Source: Paraburkholderia bryophila (GTDB lineage: Bacteria > Pseudomonadota > Gammaproteobacteria > Burkholderiales > Burkholderiaceae). From it: 64,000 nucleotides of DNA. Below are positions 55,426 to 63,507 of this stretch, in pieces. The DNA is taken from the NCBI RefSeq assembly GCF_013409255.1, contig NZ_JACCAS010000002.1:1302001-1366000 (forward strand), read 5' to 3'. The notes under the pieces were generated by a model. That model was not told the DNA's origin and ran no database searches. It saw nothing but the letters and a program-made list of their open reading frames with translations. How positions within the stretch are numbered: the stretch's first letter is position 1; each line of letters begins with the position of its first letter. Made by a program: the position numbers and the translations under genes.

Positions 55426-56517
55426 ATGCACGATATCTCGCCGCGTCAGGGTTCGTTCAATTTTGAATCGGACTTACCCATTACCTCGTGGCTGCCAGAT
55501 GAGACGCTCTTCAGTGTTGCAGGGCGACATCACATTCTGTCGGGCAATTACCATGCGTCACAAACGTTCCTCCAGTTGTTTGGACATCCGCGATTCAGGT
55601 CCCACCACGATCTCCCGTCTCGCATTGATGTATTTGTCGAAAACACTCGAGGGGTATTTGGTGACGCACGACAGGTAATTCTTGGGCATACACTGCTGCC
55701 TTTCTATCTACCTTTGAAGTCATCGGAACATCTGGACGTAGCCTTAAGTGCCATGCGCGGAAATCGAGTCGGAGCATTGAAGTACCAGTTGGGAATGTTG
55801 ACGAATCATTTTGAAGCGCATCATCCGCTAAGGGCATGCGTGACTTGTATGGACGAAGACGTCAGTGGCTTTCATGTGGCCTATTGGCATCGCACACATC
55901 AATACCCTCTGGTCTGGGTCTGTCCGCGACATGGAACCGTTCTTCTTGAGTCAACTGCTCGACAACCAGGAACCCACCACTATGACTGGCATCTCCCGCA
56001 ACGAAGTTTGCTTGAGCCTCCGGTCACCTCCTCATCCGTTCTGATGACGAGTGGTCGTGGGTTGCTTGCACGACTCACTTTCGCCGCTATCGGACTGGCA
56101 GAGCTCGCAACAACTGTATGTCTTGACCGACAACGAATGACACAGATTTATAGGAAAAGACTTTTTGACCTTGGGTTGAAAGACACGTTAGGCAAACTTG
56201 ATATAGGAAGTTGCGTCGCCTCGATCCTTGACATGGCGGCGCCACTTCGAGAAATACACGAATTGTTTCCGCTCCCTTCTTCACCGGATACGGCACGCGC
56301 ATACGTTTCCCGACTTTGCTGGTTACCCGCCGGCAACTTGCATCCGACTCTGCATCTGTTCGCAATCGTCTGGCTGTTCGACACGTGGCAGAAATTCCTG
56401 GCTGCATACTGGCTTGAAACCTCCAGATGCAATCAATCGGATCTAGCGTCGTCTAGCGTATCCAGAGACAGGCAACTTCAGAATATAAGGAAGGCTTATC
56501 ACGAAGAATTCGACTGA
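55426..56517 (+). CDS. TniQ/TnsD family target selector 1
   Basis: 363-residue TniQ-domain protein. The opening SWLPDETLFSVAGRHHILSGNY is the family's PDE-L-S motif, and a zinc knuckle CxxC-x24-CxxH is formed by C138, C141, C166 and H169 (RACVTCMDED and VCPRHG). TniQ/TnsD proteins choose the insertion site and recruit TnsC. The ATG at 55426 lacks a clear ribosome site; starts further upstream are not in frame with similarity. Transcribed away from tnsABC. Confidence 0.88.
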   Translation: MHDISPRQGSFNFESDLPITSWLPDETLFSVAGRHHILSGNYHASQTFLQLFGHPRFRSHHDLPSRIDVFVENTRGVFGDARQVILGHTLLPFYLPLKSSEHLDVALSAMRGNRVGALKYQLGMLTNHFEAHHPLRACVTCMDEDVSGFHVAYWHRTHQYPLVWVCPRHGTVLLESTARQPGTHHYDWHLPQRSLLEPPVTSSSVLMTSGRGLLARLTFAAIGLAELATTVCLDRQRMTQIYRKRLFDLGLKDTLGKLDIGSCVASILDMAAPLREIHELFPLPSSPDTARAYVSRLCWLPAGNLHPTLHLFAIVWLFDTWQKFLAAYWLETSRCNQSDLASSSVSRDRQLQNIRKAYHEEFD

Positions 56518-56821
56518 GCGGCGAAATAAAGCAACCGGAACCAAATTCCCAAAAAATTAGGGGAAACCGTGATCTTCCGATTTTAAAAAACCATATTCAC
56601 TATGCCCGACTCAAGAGTGCATACCAGGCATCTCGTCTGGGTTTCTGATGCCGACGTCAAACTGACGCCCTCTATGCAATCGGAAATCATTTATGAGACG
56701 TTTCTTTTGATTCACCGTTTAGATGTCGAATCAAATCTTCATCGTCAAGTGGTTTCTTCTAATAAGTACGTCCTACCCGCGCAACATTCAACCCTGCCTT
56801 CATAAATCAGGAGGATCTGAT
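56518..56821. other. Gap between the two TniQ genes
   Basis: 304 bases; no separate gene recognised. AGGAGG at about 56809 serves the second TniQ gene. Confidence 0.5.
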
Positions 56822-58072
56822 ATGGTTATTGCACTCCCTCTTCCGGACGAATTCATCCGCGGACACTATGGTCGGCTCCGCCAGTTGCATAAATTTAGAA
56901 CTACACAGCGCTGTGCGTCACTGCGCTTCCTTAGCAGCAGCGACGTGAAGGAGGAAAATCGCCAGCTTCCTCATCAATTGGTCGCGTCTGCAATTGGGAT
57001 GGATACCTCGACATATTTGCGGCGTCATTCACTCGTCCCGTTTCTACAACTTGCGGCACCGAATGAATGGTCGACTAGTGATTTTGAGACTCCTGGAGCA
57101 AAGAAAGGAATAGCCACATCCCTGGCGAGACCGAATGCCTATTTCTGCCTCGATTGCATACAATTTGACCGTGAAACGCAACACTTTTCTTACTGGCGGC
57201 GAGAGCATCAATTGCCAGGGGTCGACGTGTGCGAAAAGCACCGCCAGCCCCTTATGTGGATCGGCGATGCACGAGCCTTTGAATATCCTCCCGAAGCCTG
57301 GAAATTCGCGGCCCAGCCAGTCTCTCCCGACCTCGCCAGCCTCCACTCCCTGCCCATTATTGGCCGCTATTTATCAGTCGCAAAGAGGTTCCTCACAGGA
57401 GGACAGCGGGTGTGGCGCCACTCTGCCGCCGTTCATCACCGAATGCATGCCGCTCGCCACGGTCTTAGGGTGGGACTACGCGGCAACCGGCCAAATCTTT
57501 CCTCATTTGTGGCCTGGAATTTTCCGAACTTGTGGCTCGAAGAACACTTCCCTTCGCTATTAAACATGGGAAATGATAAATCGTGCGCGACAATCGATGC
57601 TGCTTGCCGATCGGCTCAGCACGCCGCCGGTATGGCGCACGCAATGATACTTGCAGCCACTTCGGATTGTTCGACCACTACGCTGGACGAGTTCTTTTCG
57701 CCGGTAAGTCAAAAATTCCTTGAATCTCTACGACATGTCCAACGTGAAAATCAAAGTTCCCAACAACGCAAGATACGCGCTCAAAATGAGAATCGAAAAC
57801 GTGCGCGCATCGCCGCCGACAGGCACACTCTTTTAGAGCCGTACCTTGAGCACCGAGGCGTTTATTCCGAAATTGCGAAAACTTTTGGAGTAAGCGTGGT
57901 GGCTGTTTCAAAGAGATTTCGTAGAGTTGGGCTTCCGTCCCTTGCCAAGGAATCTCCGCAGAAACAGCATGAAATCCTCGTCGGCTTAAAGAATGAGCTT
58001 GTCCGCGAAACGCATGTGCACAGAATGCATTCTTCGTTGGATCACAGCCCCCCGACTGAGCCCACACCATAA
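56822..58072 (+). CDS. TniQ/TnsD family target selector 2
   Basis: 416-residue second TniQ-domain protein: LPLPDEFIRGHYGRLRQLHK at the start and a zinc knuckle CxxC-x24-CxxH (C109, C112, C137, H140; FCLDCIQFD and VCEKH). The C-terminal part contains a helix-turn-helix (GVYSEIAKTFGVSVVAVSKRFRRVG) that could read a specific target sequence, as TnsD does. The ATG at 56822 has AGGAGGATCTGAT. Two selectors suggest two targeting routes for one element. Confidence 0.88.
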   Translation: MVIALPLPDEFIRGHYGRLRQLHKFRTTQRCASLRFLSSSDVKEENRQLPHQLVASAIGMDTSTYLRRHSLVPFLQLAAPNEWSTSDFETPGAKKGIATSLARPNAYFCLDCIQFDRETQHFSYWRREHQLPGVDVCEKHRQPLMWIGDARAFEYPPEAWKFAAQPVSPDLASLHSLPIIGRYLSVAKRFLTGGQRVWRHSAAVHHRMHAARHGLRVGLRGNRPNLSSFVAWNFPNLWLEEHFPSLLNMGNDKSCATIDAACRSAQHAAGMAHAMILAATSDCSTTTLDEFFSPVSQKFLESLRHVQRENQSSQQRKIRAQNENRKRARIAADRHTLLEPYLEHRGVYSEIAKTFGVSVVAVSKRFRRVGLPSLAKESPQKQHEILVGLKNELVRETHVHRMHSSLDHSPPTEPTP

Positions 58073-58170
58073 CCACTTTTCGGTTCCGGCGGTCCAAACT
58101 AGTGCCCATATGAGGCAAGAGCGCAACGCGCAAACATGACGGTGTCACCCTAAATTATTGCGTATTGACG

Positions 58171-58200
58171 CTACGCTGAGAGTGGGAATTATCAGCGTAG
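58171..58200. repeat. Inverted repeat after TniQ 2
   Basis: CTACGCTGA, 12 bases, TCAGCGTAG. About 100 bases behind the second TniQ gene. No T tract in either direction; a terminator, a binding site or part of an element end are all possible. Confidence 0.45.
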
Positions 58201-58236
58201 ACGGCAACTTTTGCCCCGCCCTGAACGTGGTGAATT

Positions 58237-58557
58237 TCATCGACGGCGACGGCCGGCCGTGATGTCCGGCTCACTGCCGCCCAGCGCGGCGAGGCGGCCC
58301 GCGACGGTGGATGCACGCGCGCACGCTTCGGCCATCGCAGCCGGGGTATTGGCGACGCGGGTCACGGGTCCGGATTGTCCTGCACTGCTTCCTTGGGGGG
58401 CTGCCTGGAGCATAAAGGTGTTCCACTGAGCGCCCCATCTGGCCAATAGACGTGGTCCGGTGCGCGGCATTGGCAGTCGACCCAGCAGGTACACGGCTTC
58501 CGAGCCGAGCCAGCGCCGCTGCGCGCGCCGGCGGATGGTGCCGACAATGCTGGCCAT
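58237..58557 (-). CDS. Short basic protein, unknown
   Basis: 106 residues starting MASIVGTIRRRAQRR, then hydrophobic and proline/glycine-rich stretches and an arginine-rich end. The N-terminal block recurs in the frame at 58790, which points to related genes. Function not recognised; phage or mobile-element origin is likely from context. Confidence 0.4.
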   Translation of the reverse strand: MASIVGTIRRRAQRRWLGSEAVYLLGRLPMPRTGPRLLARWGAQWNTFMLQAAPQGSSAGQSGPVTRVANTPAAMAEACARASTVAGRLAALGGSEPDITAGRRRR

Positions 58558-58789
58558 TGAATCAATTCCTCGGTGGGCTTTCCCCGGTGTTTACTGCGGC
58601 CATATGCGTGTTTTCCGGTTATGTGGACCGTGCACAAACAGGTTCCGGTAGCACATCCGGCGAGCCAACGGTGCATCGATACCACCTCCTCCATCACCTG
58701 ACAGGGACACCTCACTCTGATTACAGCCTTGGACTCATCGGACGGAGGCGATTGCGCTTTCCGCGATTGCATCAAAGTGTTGGTCCAGT

Positions 58790-58945
58790 TCACGGGGCGA
58801 GCCAAAACCCAAAACTCTTCCGGCCCTCGCATCCGCAATGCCAACCTGCGCAGCGCTTCTGCCAGCGGCAGCTAAGCGCGCTGGGAGTACTGGGTACAAA
58901 CCCTCTGCGCATGCGACGGCGGATGGTGCGGGCGATACTGGTCAT
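58790..58945 (-). CDS. Short basic protein, unknown (paralogue)
   Basis: 51 residues: MTSIARTIRRRMRRGFVPST with a cysteine-containing tail (RWQKRCAGWHCGC). It resembles the N-terminus of the 58237 product, and the DNA around both starts is similar. Function unknown; the coding status is uncertain. Confidence 0.4.
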   Translation of the reverse strand: MTSIARTIRRRMRRGFVPSTPSALSCRWQKRCAGWHCGCEGRKSFGFWLAP

Positions 58946-59201
58946 TGAGTCTGTGCCAGGTTTTTCAACGCCATGTACCCGCCCCCTGAACGGCCTATTA
59001 GGTAAACGGTCCATTCCGGATAAGTGTTGACGGCATGCATTTTCGCGCTCGCGCAAATGGATTGTACAATTCACCTGTTTGCGGCGTTCATCAAGACAAT
59101 CAGGCGAACCGCTCTCAATCTGGGGGCTCACTACGACGAAATCATTGCAGCATAAGACCTGCTGTCGCAGGGATTCTGGGAAGCAGAAACCGCCCGCCAT
59201 C

Positions 59202-59594
59202 ATGATCTATCGATATACGCTGACTCGTCCTGAGGAACTCGCCGCGGGCGGCGAAATGGAGCCTGCTGTTGTTTTGCGGATATCGTTGGCAGCAATTGCG
59301 AACGCCATTGCAGATCGGATAGAGACAAAAGGTTTCAACCCTATTGTCAGCGACCGGGACAGCGATGCGATGTACGTTCGCGTAGACGATGTGCCGCTTG
59401 TCTTCGTCTCGTTCAACGAGGAGCCGAGTGAGGTCCATGTCTACGCGGAAGATCGAAAAGTGGAAGGGAGGAGCAGCTTGTTGCGGCTACTAGCTCTACT
59501 ACCACTGTCTGGCGTGGAAGGAGACTGGTGGACGCGCGACGATCAACCGCGTTGGCCCGGGAACGGGGCGGACACCTTTGTCATCGGTCAATGA
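59202..59594 (+). CDS. Unknown protein of 130 residues
   Basis: Begins MIYRYTLTRPEELAAGGEME, with a central DVPLVFVSFNEEPSEVHVYAEDRK suggesting alternating strands and helices. No family recognised. The frame has good GC-rich third positions and ends before a convergent antitoxin gene. It is not a RES-type toxin. Confidence 0.55.
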   Translation: MIYRYTLTRPEELAAGGEMEPAVVLRISLAAIANAIADRIETKGFNPIVSDRDSDAMYVRVDDVPLVFVSFNEEPSEVHVYAEDRKVEGRSSLLRLLALLPLSGVEGDWWTRDDQPRWPGNGADTFVIGQ

Positions 59595-59681
59595 TGTCGC
59601 ACGGCCCCCCATGAAATGCACGCTGGCTGGTCGTGAACCGGACGGAAAGTGCTGTATTTCAATTTTGTTGATTGAGCCAAT

Positions 59682-60077
59682 TCACTGCCTACGTACGCGA
59701 TCCAGATATGCACGCACCATCAGCAACCCGACGAACCCGTACTTCCTGATCGCCTCCACTGGCGTCATGTCGCCGAAGGCGCGGTTGCGCATTTTCATCC
59801 AGCCGTAGGCCACTTCCCGATTGCGCGGGAACAGCAGACGAAGGCTCCTGTGGATGCCGAGAAGATGTCTGACACGGTCGCATTGGTCTCGCGTCGTACC
59901 AATACGAGCGCCTTTCCGGTAACGGGCTAGGGCAGGCCGATTTCCCGGTGCCAACCCCAGCAAGACAGCCTGATCTTCGCTCGACAGATTCCAATGATCG
60001 AACAGTGACATGACCATCCGACCCAAGCGGCTTAGGTCGACCTCAGACAAGTTCTCGGGCATAGAGGAGGCGGTCAT
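59682..60077 (-). CDS. MbcA/ParS/Xre family antitoxin, orphan
   Basis: 131 residues. The N-terminal Xre-like part ([25 protein letters not shown]) and the C-terminal toxin-binding domain ([39 protein letters not shown]) are typical of antitoxins paired with RES toxins, which deplete NAD. The partner normally follows directly on the same strand; here there is no such frame in 59000-59681, so it is an orphan, perhaps protecting against a RES toxin elsewhere. Confidence 0.85.
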   Translation of the reverse strand: MTASSMPENLSEVDLSRLGRMVMSLFDHWNLSSEDQAVLLGLAPGNRPALARYRKGARIGTTRDQCDRVRHLLGIHRSLRLLFPRNREVAYGWMKMRNRAFGDMTPVEAIRKYGFVGLLMVRAYLDRVRRQ

Positions 60078-60347
60078 TTACTTGCATCTGTGATGGGAAA
60101 GTGTCGCACTAACGGCTTCGATCATAGCAAGTCAGTTTCGACAGAAACGAGGCAGGACGGGCGAAGTAGCATACCGGTAGGGAATCCGGGGGGCGTTGGA
60201 CCAGTCCGTTTTCAGCGGACGCGAAAACGGACTGCACCTTCCGTAGGCACCGCAGCTAAATCAAACGTTTGGGGTGTGGCGGAAATCAACAGCGGGGTAA
60301 GGGGCTCGTCCCGAGCGTCGTAGGCGGTTGCTGCGATACACAGCAAA

Positions 60348-60755
60348 GTGATGTCCATTATTTCCGCTTTGATGGACACCACTTTGTCAGAGTCTCCAGA
60401 GAAGAAGCATGGAAGTCGAGCAGGCCGTCCGAATTACCCTCGGGAGCTTCGGGACGGGCTGGCGGCAGCAGCGCGTGAGCCGGGCGTCTCGGTCGCGAGA
60501 CTGGCCCGGGAGAATGGCATCAACGCGAACATGTTGTACACCTGGCGGCGGCGATATCTTGCCGAGCAGCAAGCTCCGTCTACCAGCCTCCTCCCGGTCG
60601 TACTGCTGAGTGACGCGCTGACGCAGGTCGTTGCATCATCTTCGGGGGCTCCGCAAGCGCGAGATATGAAGCCAGCGTCTCCTGGGGGCACGATCGAGAT
60701 CCGCATCGGCCGTGCGGTGGTTAAGGTAGACGGCCTGGTCGACGCTGACATGCTG
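60348..60755 (+). pseudogene. IS66 family TnpA, 3'-truncated
   Basis: The frame reads NYPRELRDGLAAAAREPGVSVARLARENGINANMLYTWRRRYLAEQ, the helix-turn-helix of IS66 accessory protein TnpA, and continues to IEIRIGRAVVKVDGLVDADMLR. Similarity stops at about 60755, where the end of an oppositely oriented IS66 tnpB begins; the remaining in-frame codons to 60917 are antisense to it. IS66 end-like sequence may lie near 60300. Confidence 0.75.
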
Positions 60756-60767
60756 CGTAACAGACGT

Positions 60768-61117
60768 TTACAAAGCGCTGCGCGGGCGTGCCGCGTCGAC
60801 CGGTTGTCGCCAGTCAAACCCTTCGAGCAGAAGCGAGAGTTGGGCGGTGGTCAACGCCACGACGCCAGCGTCGCGGGGCCATGCAAAGCGCCCCTTCTCA
60901 AGACGTTTCGCAAATAAACATGGGCCGCCATCGCTCCAGTACAACGCCTTCAGAAGATCACCCCGACGGCCCCTGAAGATAAAAACATGGCCACCATAAG
61001 GATCCGTCTCAAGCACTGTCTGTACCTTTGCCGCGAGCGAATTGAAGCCGCATAACAGCGCATGTCAGTGTCACCGGCTGCGATCCAGATCCGTGTATTT
61101 GCAGGCATACCGATCAT
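60768..61117 (-). pseudogene. IS66 family TnpB, frameshifted
   Basis: The start at 61117 overlaps the tnpA stop as ATGA (MIGMPANTRIWIAAGDTDMRC). The frame then breaks near 61051-61058, after which CGFNSLAAKVQTVLETDPYGG and HVFIFRGRRGDLLKALYWSDGGPCLF continue in another frame. TnpB (about 115 residues) is needed with TnpA and TnpC for IS66 movement, and no TnpC is present here. Confidence 0.82.
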
Positions 61118-61521
61118 CGAAGAATCCGCTCGAGGACCAGGCGCAATATCGTCGCATCGGGCACGCCTTCTATCCGGACCGAAGTGTTGCCATGCTGAAG
61201 CTGAATATTGCCGTTTGTAGCCACCGGAGGTATCGGCGCGTCTGGCGCCTCCAGCGCATCGCCAGCCGGTCGATCAGACTGTACGTCTACAACGACAGGC
61301 AACATGGTCTGGGTTTGCTCATCCTCGACCAGCAGGCCCTGGGCGTACAGTTTGCGCCAGGCCCACACCTGATTGGCGTTGATGTTGTTATCGCGGGCGA
61401 CCCGCGCGACCGAGGCACCGGGTTCAAACGTCTGCTCGACGACCGATCGTTTCCATTCCAATGGATGCCGTCGGTTCTGACGCCTTGCGGGTAACTCGAC
61501 TGTCTGAGTCACTGTGTCCAT
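61114..61521 (-). CDS. IS66 family accessory protein TnpA
   Basis: 135 residues, intact. Helix-turn-helix WKRSVVEQTFEPGASVARVARDNNINANQVWAWRKLYAQGLL, then a variable linker and the C-terminal NIQLQHGNTSVRIEGVPDATILRLVLERIL. First gene of an IS66-type unit; the second (tnpB) is broken and the transposase gene is missing, so the copy is inactive alone. Confidence 0.88.
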   Translation of the reverse strand: MDTVTQTVELPARRQNRRHPLEWKRSVVEQTFEPGASVARVARDNNINANQVWAWRKLYAQGLLVEDEQTQTMLPVVVDVQSDRPAGDALEAPDAPIPPVATNGNIQLQHGNTSVRIEGVPDATILRLVLERILR

Positions 61522-63078
61522 TCTCGCTGTTTGTGGACAGAGTCAGTCACTCGTGTCCGTCTCAGCCGATGATTGCATCTTTTACGCAAGGCGGGGAACG
61601 GTACATATCAGATTATTACGATTTGCTTTCGTTTTCTGCCATTACAGACGAGCCGCCGCCGGAGGTTGCGGCTGCGGGACACGACCGCTGCATCATTCCG
61701 AGTAAACCCGAGAACATTAATGCGTGGCCTAGTCCGGATGCTTCTTACTTGACGGCCTTGTACGCGATTCTTGATTACAGAGACGGACCATTCTATGAGC
61801 ATCGAGTGGCCGCATGAACGCTCGCAATTATTGACACTCGTTAGCGGGCCGGTGTCAAGTGAGCAATCCACATCCCCGGCTGCACCAGCAGCCGTTTCCC
61901 AGTTCTCCGAATGCAGCAGCCACCGCGCCCGTTTCTTCATTTGCCGGCTGCGACGGAACGCGCCAGAAACCCATCTGGATCAAGTGAAAGGTAATACTAC
62001 TAGCGCCTTTAGCCTTGGCGGCTATGCCGCCCCGGAAGAACTTTGGTGCCGTAATGCGTCCATGGGGTTCGTTCGCACAATCGCGTGGGCTCCCGGGTTG
62101 TCGGCACCAACCCACAGCTGGCTCGCATTCTGGGCGATCCGCTTTGACTGCATATGGGGGACGGCGACACGGCATCCCATTCAATCTCGGTGGCTGTTCG
62201 CCAGTCGACAATCAGGGCTTGCCGGTCGCAGTCGAAACTCTTATGCGAAGCAGCGGCGCCACAAAGGCCGGGTCGGCGAGGAGCTCCATCAGAGCCTTGG
62301 TCGTCAAAGCCATTTCTCCGCGGGTTACGTCCATGCATCTGATTGCGGTGCGTTGCCGCGTGCGTTCCAGTTTAAGCACCCACTTGGCTTTCGTCTCCGG
62401 GGTCACACGTGAGACAGGAAGGATATTTTTGCAGCGAGCCAGAACCATATTTTTGCACCTGAGTAACGATGCAGCAAGGAACTGAGCGTCACGGAAAACC
62501 GCTCGGTGAAGCATATTTTTGCACTTTGTCGAACCTGGCCATATTTCTTTGCAGTTTGTTCCACCCTCGCCGGAAACGCGCCTGCGACATAGCTTTATTG
62601 GACGCGTGAATGCGTCTATGATCGGCTCATACCCACTTATGGAAATCGCGATCGAGTGCACCTCAAGCGCTGGTGCCAGCGGTTGCGCGCATGGGAACTG
62701 TTTGAGGCATTCCGATGAATCGACTGGAAACCAGGATGTTCCAATTGGCATTAGCCATCGGTGCAGGAGTGTGGTTCGCACGTGTCGTCCTACCTAGGAA
62801 GACTGCTAACGAAGCTCGAGAAACGACACGGGCGAGTGACGAAAATACAGTCCCTCGCCATTCGGCGAGGCGCTTCGGCGCCCTCCGCGGGCGCGTCCAC
62901 TTGTCGGAAGACTTCGATACTCCAATGGACTTGGTGCCGCAAAAGCGCAAAGCAGGACGATGATGATGGACTTCGGTCCTACAGCACAGTCATATGCCCA
63001 CTGTTACACCGCAGAATGACAACCATGAGCGAGAGGCTGAAACGATATCGTAAGACACCTCAGCGGAGCATCGACCTA
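61522..63078. other. Mobile-element debris, no assignable gene
   Basis: 1.56 kb with many overlapping frames on both strands and no family I can name. A minus frame around 62212-62400 (WVLKLERTRQRTAIRCMDVTRGEMALTTKALMELLADPAFVAP) has protein-like composition and may be the start of a lost gene. The reiterated motif at 62423-62553 lies upstream of it. Confidence 0.5.
62423..62553. repeat. Four copies of an ATATTTTTGCA motif
   Basis: ATATTTTTGCA at 62423-62433, 62447-62457 and 62513-62523, and a variant ATATTTCTTTGCA at 62541-62553. All point the same way. Clusters of short direct repeats like this occur in transposase-binding ends of some IS elements. Confidence 0.65.
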
Positions 63079-63393
63079 TCAGCTGGCAGGCGAACTCGAT
63101 TGCGCGGGTCCAGCCATCTTCATGGCCTTCATCGTCCCGGCAACCCCAAGTATGTTCATGACTCGCTTGAGGTTATAGGCCAACACCTGAAGGCTCATCT
63201 CGGTACTTACTCGCCTGAGCGTCCTGGTCAGGAAGTGTGCGGGACCCATCCAGTGTTTGAGCGTATCGAAGACATGCTCAACGGTACTTCGGCGGATGGT
63301 CATCGCATCGGGCTTCCGGTCAAGCCGGCGCTGCATCGCTTCCAGCGTGTTCTCGTGCTCCCATCGTCGGATCCGGCGATAGTCGCTCGGTGA
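63079..63393 (-). pseudogene. IS1182 family transposase, C-terminal remnant
   Basis: About 100 residues of a DDE transposase end: RRIRRWEHENTLEAMQRRLD, then RRSTVEHVFDTLKHWMGPAHFLTRTLRRVSTEMSLQVLAYNLKRVMNILG, the conserved end of IS1182-type transposases including the catalytic glutamate region (VEHVF). The N-terminal three quarters are absent. Confidence 0.85.
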
Positions 63394-63507
63394 ACATCGC
63401 TCCTTGAGATGGCAACGGGAAAGGCAGATTGCAGCTATCTGTTGATATCAATTGGCATGTAGTCAGTCTCTTTTCTCCGGCAATGCACGACCGCGACTAT
63501 GATGAAA

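Noticed and set aside
55217..55678. A 153-residue frame before TniQ 1
   Set aside because: It overlaps the start of the TniQ protein in another frame and has no recognisable domain.
50111..58072. CRISPR-associated transposon
   Set aside because: Two TniQ proteins suggested it, but no cas gene and no regularly spaced repeats were found in the window.
58073..58210. Right end of the Tn7-like element at the TGTCACCC sequence and the inverted repeat
   Set aside because: I could not find a matching inverted end or a target duplication on the other side of tnsC, so no boundary is claimed.
62212..62781. A 189-residue minus-strand frame
   Set aside because: Its first half runs through the ATATTTTTGCA repeat array and it matches no family I know; part of it may be a gene relic but I cannot support a call.
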